Positions 28,598-36,763 of a stretch of DNA of 64,000 nucleotides are shown in pieces. Position 1 is the first letter of the stretch. Every line of letters starts with the position of its first letter. This stretch comes from DATLSM01 sp963722965 (GTDB taxonomy: Bacteria > Actinomycetota > Thermoleophilia > Solirubrobacterales > 70-9): assembly GCA_963722965.1 (NCBI GenBank), contig CAVROX010000006.1, positions 62,001-126,000 on the forward strand, in the 5' to 3' direction. A program made the position numbers and the translations under genes. The notes under the pieces are model-generated. The model was not told the origin of the DNA. It did no database searches and saw only the letters and a program-made list of their open reading frames with translations.

Positions 28598-29646
28598 CAG
28601 CGCTTCGCCCCCCCTTGCGCTGCGGCGGCGATCTTCACGGCCGCGCGCAGGTGGGCCGAGCGGGAGCGTGGATTGGCGGCGACCTCGCCGGCACTCGGGG
28701 CGATGGCGCGACGGGTGAGCAGCTCCGCCTCGGGTTCGTGACCGCAAACGCAGACCGGCAACTCCGGCGGGCAGATGCAACCGCGGGCGCGATCAGCGAG
28801 GAAGCGCTTGACGCGACGGTCCTCGAGGGAGTGAAAGGAGATCGCGGCGAACCGCCCGCCCACCGCCAGCATCCCCCAGGCTAGGGGAAGCGCATCCGCG
28901 AGAGAGTCGAGCTCCCCGTTGACCGCGATCCGGATCGCTTGGAAGGTTCGCTTGGCGGGATGGCTACCGCCAAAGCGAGCCGAAGCTGGCATTCCGGCCT
29001 TGACCGCCTCAACGAGATCGGACGTGCTCTGCAGCGGCCGTCGCCGGATGATCTCGCGCGCAATCCCCCCGGCATAACGCTCCTCACCGAAACGGCGCAG
29101 CGCCTTGGCGATCCGCGACTCCGGCCACTCGTTGACGATGTCGGCGGCGGTCAGCTCCTGGCGGGTGTCCATCCGCATGTCCAGCGGGGCGTCATAGGCG
29201 TAGGAGAATCCCCGCTCCCAGGCATCGACCTGCATCGAGGACATTCCGAGGTCCATGAAAATCATGTCTGGGTGGATGCCTTCGCCGCGCAGGGTGCGAA
29301 GCCCTTCCGCGTAGTCAGCGCCGATGAAACGGACCCGGCAGGGGGCGCTGGCGGCAAAGGTGGCGAAACGACTCTCGACCGCCCGATCGCGGTCTATGCA
29401 GATCAGCGTTCCTTCCGAGCCAAGCAGCTGCGCGATCCGCCGGGCGTGGCCACCGCCGCCAAAGGTGCAATCGACGGCAAGCTGTCCCAACTCGGGGGCA
29501 AGCTGCGCGGTCAGCTCGGATACAAGGACGGGCAGGTGGTCGTCAGAGGGCATGAAGGGGAGGGTGGTGGCGAGATTCACGTGGGCTTCGCCAATGCTCC
29601 GCGCTGGGAGAGCGGATATTGACGCTTGCTGAGCCTCGGTTCGCAT
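28597..29646 (-). CDS. rsmH: 16S rRNA (cytosine(1402)-N(4))-methyltransferase
   Basis: SAM-dependent methyltransferase modifying C1402 of 16S rRNA. The SAM motif DCTFGGGGHARRIAQLLG is preceded by HLPVLVSELTAQL. MDLGMSSMQVDAWERGFSY and ISFHSLEDRRVKRFL are diagnostic. The start is either the ATG at 29646, one base after the mraZ stop, or the ATG at 29553, which gives the more usual 318 residues. CxC motifs near the end (GCICPPELPVCVCG) are the common zinc-like tail of RsmH. Second gene of the cluster. Confidence 0.95.
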   Translation of the reverse strand: MRTEAQQASISALPARSIGEAHVNLATTLPFMPSDDHLPVLVSELTAQLAPELGQLAVDCTFGGGGHARRIAQLLGSEGTLICIDRDRAVESRFATFAASAPCRVRFIGADYAEGLRTLRGEGIHPDMIFMDLGMSSMQVDAWERGFSYAYDAPLDMRMDTRQELTAADIVNEWPESRIAKALRRFGEERYAGGIAREIIRRRPLQSTSDLVEAVKAGMPASARFGGSHPAKRTFQAIRIAVNGELDSLADALPLAWGMLAVGGRFAAISFHSLEDRRVKRFLADRARGCICPPELPVCVCGHEPEAELLTRRAIAPSAGEVAANPRSRSAHLRAAVKIAAAAQGGAKR

Positions 29647-29647
29647 G

Positions 29648-30091
29648 TCACTCGGGCCCCCCAGCCCCAGAGAGGCTCTCGGCGATCTCCGGCGCTTGCA
29701 TGTCGAGCTCGGCCTCTTGCTCAGCCCAGGCCTCCGCTTTCCAGATCTCCAGGTACTCCCCCGCGCCGGCCACCACACACGGTCCGTCGAGGCCGGCGTG
29801 CTCGATCAGCGGCTTCGGCAGGCGGATGCGGCCAGCCGAATCAAGGGTCTCGTCGAACGAGCCGCCGTGGAAGCGCCGGCGAAGGCGCCGGGCGTCGCGA
29901 CCAAAAGGGCTGTGCGGGGCGAGGAATCGGTCAGAGAGCTGCTCGAACTCCGCGGTCGTGTGCAACCAGATGCAGGGGTCAAAGCCCTTGGACAGAACGA
30001 CCCCGTCAGAAAGTGCCGCGCGGAAGCGCGACGGAATCGTGAGGCGATCCTTGGAATCGAGGCTGTGCTCGTAGATACCCCGAAATGCCAC
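29648..30091 (-). CDS. mraZ: Transcriptional regulator MraZ
   Basis: DNA-binding AbrB-fold regulator that controls its own dcw operon. The GTG at 30091 is preceded by AAAGGAA nine bases upstream and opens VAFRGIYEHSLDSKDRLTIP. Two SpoVT/AbrB-like units are visible: SKDRLTIPSRFRAAL and DSAGRIRLPKPLIEHAGL. 147 residues, typical length. The final Glu-rich tail ends SLSGAGGPE. A matching operator lies in its promoter. First gene of the division and cell-wall cluster. Confidence 0.96.
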   Translation of the reverse strand: MAFRGIYEHSLDSKDRLTIPSRFRAALSDGVVLSKGFDPCIWLHTTAEFEQLSDRFLAPHSPFGRDARRLRRRFHGGSFDETLDSAGRIRLPKPLIEHAGLDGPCVVAGAGEYLEIWKAEAWAEQEAELDMQAPEIAESLSGAGGPE

Positions 30092-30423
30092 CGCGGTCGA
30101 TTCCTTTCGGGAGGGCCGGAAAGAGATAGGACCGAGGTGATGAGGTGGGAGGAGCCTCACCACCCCGGTCCTGGGCTTCAACTCGCGCGCCACCCTACCC
30201 CACTTTCCCCCACTTTGCAACACAGTCGTTGAGTGCACGGTCATTTGCAACGGGCGCCCAGAGGCTCGGCCCAGTTTGGAAAACGACGCGGCGCGCTCTG
30301 GCGCACCGGCCTCGGCAATCTCCCGCTGCCCGTCTTCCGCGCAGCGGTCGTCTGGATCGCGATTAGGATCGTGGAGTCGCGGCTCGCCAATCACCGAGAA
30401 ACTCATCCCTCGCCACCCTTTTC
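30092..30423. other. Divergent intergenic region with the dcw promoter
   Basis: 332 bp between divergent mraZ and the beta-lactamase-like gene. It contains the mraZ promoter and MraZ boxes. No start signal was recognised for the plus-strand gene beyond its GTG. Confidence 0.6.
30191..30220 (-). promoter_or_regulatory. mraZ promoter with embedded MraZ-box repeats
   Basis: On the minus strand a TTGCAA -35 (30220-30215) and TAGGGT -10 (30197-30192) are 17 bases apart. The spacer and -10 carry three GTGGG-type boxes in 10-bp register (GTGGGGGAAA, GTGGGGTAGG, GTGGCG). Direct repeats of TGGG spaced by one helical turn are the known MraZ binding pattern, so binding here would block RNA polymerase and give autorepression. 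The predicted 5' leader is about 95 nt. Confidence 0.7.
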
Positions 30424-31239
30424 GTGGCGCTCCTCAGCGCCGCCCTCACCCTGTCGGCGCCGGTGGCAAGCGCCGGGTTGCCGGCCGCGCATCCAGCGAG
30501 GGGTGGATCGCAGGGCAAGCACGGCGGCAGGGCCCACCGGGCGCCCTACCCCGGCCCCGCCTCGATCGCCGCCGCAACCCGCTACCTCAACCGTCGCATC
30601 GGCTACACCGCGTTTGCGGTCATCGACACCGAAGGGCGACTGCACGGCGAGCACATCCAGCGGACCTTCGTCAGCGCCAGCGTCGTCAAGGCGATGCTCC
30701 TGGTCGCCTACCTGCGCAAGCTGGACGCCGAGCACCTGGGGCTTGACAGCGAAAGCCGCGCGCTGCTGGAACCGATGATCCACGTCTCCGACAACGAAGC
30801 GGCGACCGCGGTCTGGGAAAGGGTCGGCGACCCACGCCTGCGCAGACTGGCGCATCGAGCCGGGATGAGCGACTTTTCGATTTCAGGGATCTGGGCCAAC
30901 GCGCAGATCAGCGCCGCCGACCAGGCCCGCTACTTCTTTGAGATGGACAGCCTGATCCCGCGACAGTTCCGCAGCTTCGTCCACAAGTTGCTCTCACACA
31001 TCGCCGGATATGAGAGTTGGGGAATCCCCGCCGTCGGTCGGCCGCGCGGCTGGGCGGTCTTCTTCAAGGGCGGCTGGCGTGAAACCGGTCGCGGCCAGCT
31101 GGTGCACCAGATCGCACGGCTGCAGCAATCGGGAAAGCGAATCGCAATCGCGGTGATGACCGACGGCGACCCCTCGATGGGATACGGGATCGAGACGATC
31201 GAAGGCGTCGCGGCCCGCCTGCTGCGCGGTCATCCTTGA
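30424..31239 (+). CDS. Exported serine beta-lactamase-like hydrolase
   Basis: Class A beta-lactamase fold (serine hydrolase) with motifs S86-V-V-K, S122-D-N and K215-G-G. The GTG at 30424 starts a hydrophobic segment VALLSAALTLSAPVASAG, taken as a signal peptide; there is no ATG in frame after the upstream stop at 30364. A basic low-complexity linker precedes the catalytic domain. The motif set matches penicillin-interacting enzymes, but the class A omega-loop Glu166 motif was not recognised. A peptidoglycan or regulatory role is as likely as antibiotic resistance. Confidence 0.72.
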   Translation: MALLSAALTLSAPVASAGLPAAHPARGGSQGKHGGRAHRAPYPGPASIAAATRYLNRRIGYTAFAVIDTEGRLHGEHIQRTFVSASVVKAMLLVAYLRKLDAEHLGLDSESRALLEPMIHVSDNEAATAVWERVGDPRLRRLAHRAGMSDFSISGIWANAQISAADQARYFFEMDSLIPRQFRSFVHKLLSHIAGYESWGIPAVGRPRGWAVFFKGGWRETGRGQLVHQIARLQQSGKRIAIAVMTDGDPSMGYGIETIEGVAARLLRGHP

Positions 31240-31294
31240 GCACAGCGCCTCCCAGGCTGACCGGGATGAGCGTTCAGCCGCGCTCTAACCTGCT

Positions 31295-32230
31295 GTGATG
31301 AACCCGGCCGCAAAGGTCGCCGTCTTTGGCCCCCACCCGCTGCTCTCGATCACAATCGAGGCGCTCACCGCCGAGGGGGGCGACGACATTCACGTCCACC
31401 CCGCCGGACAGGGCGTCTGGGTCGCCCGGATGGCGGCGGAGCTGGGGGCGATGCCGATTCTTTGCGGCTTCCTCGGCGGTGAGACCGGCGCTGTTTTGCG
31501 GCCCTTGCTGGCGGCTCTGCCGATCGAGCTGCGCCTAGTGCAGACCGGGGCGGCCAGCGGCGGCTACGTCCACGACCGCCGCGACGGTGAGCGCCATCCG
31601 GTCGCACAGAGTGCCAGCATGCCACCGACCCGCCACGAGGTTGACGACCTCTTCTCGCTCGCCTGCGCCGCTGCCCTTGATTCTGAGGTCCTTGCCCTCT
31701 GCGGCCCCTACCCCAGCGAGGCCCTGCCGCTGGAGATCTACGGCAGCCTGGTCGCCGATGTGCGGGCGAACGGCACGCCGGTCATCGTCGATCTCTCCCC
31801 GCCCCTTCTCGACAGTGCCCTCGAGGGCAAGCCGGACCTAGTCAAGATCAATGACTGGGAGCTGGCGGCGTTCGTCTCCGGCCCGGTCGACACCGCGGCG
31901 AGGATGCGGGCGGCGATGGATCGCCTGCTCGAGCGGGGCGCCGCTGCGGCGATCATCACCCGGGCCGGAGAGCCGGCGATGGTGCTGCGCGGCGAGGAAG
32001 CGTGGGAACTGACGCCGCCGCGTTTTGAGCGCGGCTCGCGCGAGGGCTGCGGCGACTCGATGATGGGCGGACTCGCGGCTGCGATGGCGACGGGCATGGA
32101 GTGGGAAGAGACACTGCGGATCGGTGCGGCCGCCGGCGCGACCAACTTCCTGCGCCGCGGGCTGGGCACCGGAGCTCGCGCCGTGGTCGAGGATCTGGCG
32201 CACCGCGTCGAGCTCCGCCGCCTCGATTAG
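31295..32230 (+). CDS. PfkB-family sugar kinase (1-phosphofructokinase-like)
   Basis: Ribokinase-fold ATP-dependent sugar kinase of 311 residues. The start is GTG-ATG (31295 or 31298). VARMAAELGAMPILCGFLGG is the N-terminal PfkB block, PVIVDLSPPLLD and LVKINDWELAAFV the middle, and the catalytic-base and anion-hole motif is REGCGDSMMGGLAAAMA. The substrate is unclear: the closest pattern is 1-phosphofructokinase or tagatose-6-phosphate kinase. No PTS gene is near. It converges with the PHP phosphatase gene, overlapping by 4 nt. Confidence 0.75.
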   Translation: MMNPAAKVAVFGPHPLLSITIEALTAEGGDDIHVHPAGQGVWVARMAAELGAMPILCGFLGGETGAVLRPLLAALPIELRLVQTGAASGGYVHDRRDGERHPVAQSASMPPTRHEVDDLFSLACAAALDSEVLALCGPYPSEALPLEIYGSLVADVRANGTPVIVDLSPPLLDSALEGKPDLVKINDWELAAFVSGPVDTAARMRAAMDRLLERGAAAAIITRAGEPAMVLRGEEAWELTPPRFERGSREGCGDSMMGGLAAAMATGMEWEETLRIGAAAGATNFLRRGLGTGARAVVEDLAHRVELRRLD

Positions 32231-32958
32231 ACCCGCGGCGCGAAGGGAGCGCTGAGCGGCCCGCCGTCGATGATGGCGCGCGGCGCCGTCTCGGTGATCC
32301 AATCAAGGTGCGGCGCCAAGGCCTCGACCCCGGCCAGCCTGCTCAGGGCGGCGGAGAGGTGGACAGGCCGGCCACCGTGGGAGGAGTGGGCATCGCTGCT
32401 GAGGACGTGCACCAGCCCCGCCGCCGCAAGCGCGACCATCCCCGCGGACATCTGCTCACGCAAGAAGAAGTCCGCCGTCGCCTGAACCAGTGCGCCGGCC
32501 TCGATCAAACGCGCGATGCGTTCGAACATATCGGCGGAGAGGTGGCGCTCGGGATGGGCGATCAGCGCCCGGTGGCCGCGTTCGGCGAGTTGCTCCACCC
32601 GGTGGGTGAGGCTGTCGCTGAGTGCCCCCGGCGCCGGCTCCAGCAGGATCCAGACCCCGCTCCCCAGCGCTACCGCCGAAAGCTCCTCCGCGCTAAGGGC
32701 CTCGACTGCGCTCTCAGCGACCTCGCCCCCCGGCAGGACGGAAACGGGGATGCCCTCCTCGACCAGCCGCTGGTTGAGGACCTCAACCCGCTCGCTCAGC
32801 TCGCGGATGCGGACATCGTGGTCGGGTCGGATATGTGGTGTGGCGCAGATCGCTTCGATCCCGTCGGCGGCCCCCTGGCGGGCCATGCCGGCGCTGTCTC
32901 GCAGGTCAAGCGCCCCGTCGTCGAGGGCGGGCAGGATGTGGCAGTGCAGGTCGATCAC
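32227..32958 (-). CDS. PHP-domain tyrosine phosphatase, CpsB/YwqE type
   Basis: Metal-dependent PHP phosphoesterase of 243 residues. Metal ligands are visible in DLHCHILPALDDGA at the start, ATPHIRPDHD, ALIAHPERH and LSSDAHSSHG near the end. CpsB-type enzymes dephosphorylate capsule-regulating tyrosine kinases, but no BY-kinase or capsule gene is in the window, so the substrate is inferred only by family. It lies 35 nt downstream of the oxidase operon on the same strand. Confidence 0.8.
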   Translation of the reverse strand: MIDLHCHILPALDDGALDLRDSAGMARQGAADGIEAICATPHIRPDHDVRIRELSERVEVLNQRLVEEGIPVSVLPGGEVAESAVEALSAEELSAVALGSGVWILLEPAPGALSDSLTHRVEQLAERGHRALIAHPERHLSADMFERIARLIEAGALVQATADFFLREQMSAGMVALAAAGLVHVLSSDAHSSHGGRPVHLSAALSRLAGVEALAPHLDWITETAPRAIIDGGPLSAPFAPRV

Positions 32959-32993
32959 CCCGTGGCCAGCCTAAAGCGCTGCCAGCGCTGCGC

Positions 32994-33128
32994 TCACGGG
33001 TGCTTCTTGCTCGCCACCGCGTACCAGACAAGCACGGCGATCGTCACGACCAGGGGAAAGACGGTCGAGAACACCCCCGAGAAACTTGTCCAGCCGGCGG
33101 TCGCCAGCAGCTGCGGAATAGCATCCAT
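32994..33128 (-). CDS. 44-residue single-helix membrane protein of the oxidase operon
   Basis: Very short gene. The ATG at 33128 has AGGAG nine bases upstream and reads MDAIPQLLATAGWTSFSGVF, then one hydrophobic helix (STVFPLVVTIAVLVWYAVAS), ending KKHP and a stop. The start lies 2 nt from the stop of the preceding small gene, so the two are coupled. Position at the end of a cytochrome oxidase operon and a single helix with a basic end suggest a small accessory subunit comparable to CcoQ or subunit IV. This is inference. Confidence 0.6.
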   Translation of the reverse strand: MDAIPQLLATAGWTSFSGVFSTVFPLVVTIAVLVWYAVASKKHP

Positions 33129-33129
33129 C

Positions 33130-33426
33130 TCATCCAACTCCTGTCGGTAGGGCTTTGGCCAGTGCCCCGGGGCGCCGGCTCTTGTCGCGGGGCCCCGGCC
33201 AGCGGTAGGCGATCGCGATTGTCGCGATCGCCTCGGTCTCCCTCAGCGGCGAGCGCCATGCAGGCGAGTAGCCGGCGGCGAAGACCGCGGTGCGCCAGCG
33301 CTCTGGGGTGGGTGGCGCGCGGCGAAGTTGTCGGCCACCCAGCCGAAGGAGGAGGACGGCGGTCAGGACCCAGAGCAAAGCAGGGCCCGCGATCCGGGCG
33401 AGGGGCGTGGAGAGCGCCGCCGCCAC
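33130..33426 (-). CDS. Small membrane protein of the oxidase operon
   Basis: 98 residues starting at a GTG two codons after the ctaE stop. One strong helix (GPALLWVLTAVLLLRLGG) near the N-terminus is followed by a basic, weakly structured region with WRTAVFAAGYSPAWRSPLRE. Compact spacing to ctaE and to the 44-residue gene supports real coding. No family recognised; possibly an assembly or accessory subunit. Confidence 0.5.
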   Translation of the reverse strand: MAAALSTPLARIAGPALLWVLTAVLLLRLGGRQLRRAPPTPERWRTAVFAAGYSPAWRSPLRETEAIATIAIAYRWPGPRDKSRRPGALAKALPTGVG

Positions 33427-33429
33427 CGC

Positions 33430-34032
33430 TCAGATCAGGTAGAGAATCGCCCAGGCAAGGACGCCGATCCCGACCAGCAGGGCCCAATACATCGCAGCCG
33501 GGACAAAGCCCTCGGGGATGGCCGCGTCTGTGCGACCCCGGTTGCGCAAACCGGCGGCAAAGACCGTCTCCAGCCTGTACATCGCAAGCAGGGCGACCAC
33601 GACGTAAAAGACGGTCCAGCCGAAGAAGACGCTCGCATATCCCCCACTCTGGGGACCGAAGGATAGGTGCGCGTACTCGACGCACTGCGCGGCGCAGGCA
33701 AACAGACCGAGGATCAGCGCCAGGCCTGAGATCCCCACCCAGCCGCGACCGTTGCGCGCCGCCCATGCCGCGTAGCCGAAGGCGCCGGCACTCAGCACCA
33801 GGGCAGCGACTATCGCGATCCCGTAGCCGCTCGGGGGTTCGACCCCGGCCGGTCGCCAGAGGCCGTTGTTGTTGAGCGAGCGCAGGTAGAAGTAGGCGAA
33901 GATGAAGCCGAGGAAGAACATGATCGTCGAGCCGGCGATCAACCCGAACCCGATCCGGTCGATGCGCTCGTGCAGCTCGGGGGTCTCTGCGTAGGTCGCG
34001 TTCTGCGGTTGGCTGTCGATTGAGCTCTCCAT
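33430..34032 (-). CDS. ctaE: Cytochrome c oxidase subunit III
   Basis: Five-helix subunit III of a haem-copper oxidase. Helices begin IGFGLIAGSTIMFFLGFIFA, and FAYFYLRSLNNNGLW is the usual segment after the first. 200 residues, the length of actinobacterial CtaE. It lies 9 nt after ctaD. The remaining helices include GWVGISGLALILGLFACAAQ and MYWALLVGIGVLAWAILYL. It stabilises subunit I and has no metal site. Confidence 0.9.
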   Translation of the reverse strand: MESSIDSQPQNATYAETPELHERIDRIGFGLIAGSTIMFFLGFIFAYFYLRSLNNNGLWRPAGVEPPSGYGIAIVAALVLSAGAFGYAAWAARNGRGWVGISGLALILGLFACAAQCVEYAHLSFGPQSGGYASVFFGWTVFYVVVALLAMYRLETVFAAGLRNRGRTDAAIPEGFVPAAMYWALLVGIGVLAWAILYLI

Positions 34033-34041
34033 ATCTGCTCC

Positions 34042-35925
34042 CTACCCCGAGGCCGGCGCTTCGGCCGGACGCGGAGGTGGCGGCGAGGGAGGCACGCCGT
34101 AGTCGTAGGGGTCGGAATCGATTACCGGCGGGCGCTCGAAGTTCTCGAGCGGAACCGGGGTCGGCGTCTGCCACTCCAGCGACTTCGATTCCCAGGGATT
34201 TGCTGGAGCTCGCTCTCGCACGAAGACCAGCGAGTAGACGACGTTGAAGAGGAAAACGAGCATCGAGGATCCGAGCACGAAGGCCGAGATCGAGACCCAG
34301 TCGTTAAGACCCTGAAGGTGGGAGGGGTAGGTCACGACTCGGCGCGGCTGGCCCATCAGCCCGAGCGCAAATAGCGGCGCGAAGGTCGAGTTGAAGGCGA
34401 TGAACATCATCCAGAAGTGGACCTTGCCCAACGTTTCATTCAGTTTCATGCCGAACATCTTCGGCACCCAGTAGTAGATCGCGGCAAAGAATGAGAAGAC
34501 CAGTCCGCCCATGATCGTGTAGTGAAAGTGAGCCATGACGAAGAAGCTGCCGTGGGTGGCGACGTCGCTTGGCACGTCGGATAAGAAGACGCCGGAGGCG
34601 CCGCCGATAAAGAAATTGAAAAACCAGGCAAGGCAAAACAACATCGGCACCGTGTAGCGGATCCGCCCCCTCCACAGGGTCGCCATCCCGACGAGAAACA
34701 CCAACCCGGTCGGCACCGAGATCGCCTCGGTAGAGAACATGTAGAACGGACGCAGCGAGGAGTTGAGCCCGCTGACGAAGAGGTGGTGCTGCCAGACGAA
34801 GAAGCTGAGCAGCATCACGCCGAGGATCCCCGCCACCGCAATCCGGTACCCCCAGAGGGGCTTGCGGGCGAACACCGGCAGCAACTCGAGGACGATGCCG
34901 AACCCGGGAAGGGCAAGGACGTAGACCTCCGGGTGGCCAAAGAACCAAAACAGGTTCTCGAACAGGTACGGGCTGCCTCCCGCGGTGGAGAGGAAAAATG
35001 AGGTCTGCACCGCGCGGTCAAAGGCAACCATCAGCAGGGCGGCGATCAGCACCGGCGCAGCCAGCACCATCAGGATCGAGGTGCTGAGCGCACCCCAGCA
35101 GAAAATCGGCAAGCGCCGCCAGGTCAGCCCCGGGGCGCGCATGGTGACGATGGTGGCGATCATGTTCAGCCCCAGCAGCGTCATCGAGAGCCCGACGAGG
35201 GCAAAGAAGAAAATGTAGGAGTCAAAGCCGTAGTTGGCCTGGACGTTGAGCGGGGCATAGCCCGTCCACCCGGTCGGGAAGCCGCCGAAGAAGAGCGTCG
35301 TCAGCAGGATCGTCCCGGCGGCCATCAGCAGCCAAAAGGTGATCGCCTCGATCCGGGGAAAGGCCATCCGCCGCGCGCCGATCATCAGCGGCACGAAGTA
35401 ATTTGCGAACGGGCCGAGCACGCCCGAGGTCATGATCCCCATCATCAACGTGCCGTGCAGGCCGACAAGCGTCAGATAGTTTTCGGCGCTGAAGAGCTGG
35501 GGTGAGGGGCGCAGCAGCTCAGCGCGGATCAGCATCGCGTTGAGGCCGCCGATGAAGAAGAAGATGCCGATCCCGATCAAGTACTGGATGCCGACCACCT
35601 TGTGGTCGGTGCACAGGCCGAAGTAACGGCCGATCCCTCCCTCCTCGTTTTCGGTGTGGGAGCGTTCGCGACCGAGCATCCGCGCCAGCGGGTACCTGGC
35701 AAAGCCCAGACCGATAAGGAACCCGATCACCGCGAAGAGGTAGCCGAACATCAGCGCTACGTCGTTTTGGTTGGTGTCGCTGAAGTAGCTGAGGCTGTCG
35801 GCGTGGATCTGGTGCCCCAGCCACCAGCCGAAATAAAAACCGACGATTCCGAGCACGATCCCGCCCAGGAGGTTGAAGCCGATCAGACGCCGCCAGAGCG
35901 GCCTGGGCGCCGTAGCTACGTTCAT
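34042..35925 (-). CDS. ctaD: Cytochrome c oxidase subunit I with two-helix N-terminal extension
   Basis: Catalytic haem-copper subunit of the terminal oxidase. Haem and CuB ligands: H157 in LVGLHGTLMMGIM, the His-Tyr cross-link motif FGHPEVYVLALPGFG, HH in WQHHLFVSG, and HFH in MAHFHYTIMGG. The Glu of HPEVY is kept. The conserved TDHKVVGIQYL starts only at residue 107; about 85 extra residues before it hold two helices (LLGGIVLGIVGFYFGWWLGH and MFGYLFAVIGFLIGLGFA). The tail is Pro-rich. Its ATG overlaps the ctaC stop. Confidence 0.94.
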   Translation of the reverse strand: MNVATAPRPLWRRLIGFNLLGGIVLGIVGFYFGWWLGHQIHADSLSYFSDTNQNDVALMFGYLFAVIGFLIGLGFARYPLARMLGRERSHTENEEGGIGRYFGLCTDHKVVGIQYLIGIGIFFFIGGLNAMLIRAELLRPSPQLFSAENYLTLVGLHGTLMMGIMTSGVLGPFANYFVPLMIGARRMAFPRIEAITFWLLMAAGTILLTTLFFGGFPTGWTGYAPLNVQANYGFDSYIFFFALVGLSMTLLGLNMIATIVTMRAPGLTWRRLPIFCWGALSTSILMVLAAPVLIAALLMVAFDRAVQTSFFLSTAGGSPYLFENLFWFFGHPEVYVLALPGFGIVLELLPVFARKPLWGYRIAVAGILGVMLLSFFVWQHHLFVSGLNSSLRPFYMFSTEAISVPTGLVFLVGMATLWRGRIRYTVPMLFCLAWFFNFFIGGASGVFLSDVPSDVATHGSFFVMAHFHYTIMGGLVFSFFAAIYYWVPKMFGMKLNETLGKVHFWMMFIAFNSTFAPLFALGLMGQPRRVVTYPSHLQGLNDWVSISAFVLGSSMLVFLFNVVYSLVFVRERAPANPWESKSLEWQTPTPVPLENFERPPVIDSDPYDYGVPPSPPPPRPAEAPASG

Positions 35926-36752
35926 CCGGCCCTCCGTTCAGGTTCGGGGAAGTAGTGCGTCGAGTACTTGGGGAGCTCCTTGGTGATTGGCGCGTAAACC
36001 CGCTGCTGGTGGTGAATCCAGGCGAGGAAGGCGGCGGCGCTGACGACCTTGCCGGAGTTGAACATGTAGCCGTGCCACAGCCCACAGAGCTCAGAGCAGT
36101 GGACTTCGAATTCTTGTTCCTTGGTCGGTTCGGTGTAGGCGATGTTGTCAACGCCGGGATTGGCGTCGGCTTTGACGCCGAGCTTCGGTGCCCAGAAGGA
36201 GTGGATCACGTCCAGGGAGGTGACATGAAATTCGATCTGGCGGTGGATCGGCAGCTCCAGCTGTGCGGTCTCTACCCCGCCGAAGGTTGGGAAGCGGTAG
36301 GTGAACTGCCATTGCTGGGCGATCACCTGGACCGGCAGGGTCTTGCCCGACGGCTTGAACTCGGGGCTGGGCCCCTGGCCGCCGCCGGCGCCGGCGTCGG
36401 CAAGCTGGATCGTCCCGAAGGTGGCGAGGGAGGCGACGATCACGGTCGTCACCACGAGCCAGCCGGTGTGAATGCGGCTGTCATCGCGAATCGCAACGCC
36501 TTCCTCTTGTGGCTCGGAATCCCGACGCCTGAAGACGACCAGGGAGTAGGCGAAGAAGACCAGGATTGCGGCGGCGATCGGGGTAACCACGCCGAGCAGG
36601 ACGGTGTTATCGAAAACCTGACCCGAGGCCGCGGTGGCGCCGGTCCCCGGCGGCAGCGTCGGAGCGATCACCGCGACCACGATCGGCGTCGCGATCGCGC
36701 TCAGCACGACCCAGGCGATCACGATCCGTCGCATGTGGTTTGGCTCGTTCAC
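35922..36752 (-). CDS. ctaC: Cytochrome c oxidase subunit II
   Basis: Electron-entry subunit with a CuA site. Two helices (IVIAWVVLSAIATPIVVAVI and VTPIAAAILVFFAYSLVVF) precede the cupredoxin domain. CuA ligands are H184, C219, E221, C223, H227 and M230 in HCSELCGLWHGYM. No haem c motif is fused, so an external cytochrome c or copper protein is the donor. The start is the GTG at 36752 or the ATG at 36734. It follows the membrane-anchored cupredoxin-like gene by 11 nt. Confidence 0.94.
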   Translation of the reverse strand: MNEPNHMRRIVIAWVVLSAIATPIVVAVIAPTLPPGTGATAASGQVFDNTVLLGVVTPIAAAILVFFAYSLVVFRRRDSEPQEEGVAIRDDSRIHTGWLVVTTVIVASLATFGTIQLADAGAGGGQGPSPEFKPSGKTLPVQVIAQQWQFTYRFPTFGGVETAQLELPIHRQIEFHVTSLDVIHSFWAPKLGVKADANPGVDNIAYTEPTKEQEFEVHCSELCGLWHGYMFNSGKVVSAAAFLAWIHHQQRVYAPITKELPKYSTHYFPEPERRAG

Positions 36753-36763
36753 TTAGGGCGCGC

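Noticed and set aside
30424..31239. Antibiotic-resistance beta-lactamase
   Set aside because: The three serine-hydrolase motifs are present but the class A Glu166 motif was not recognised and the gene lies beside dcw; resistance cannot be claimed.
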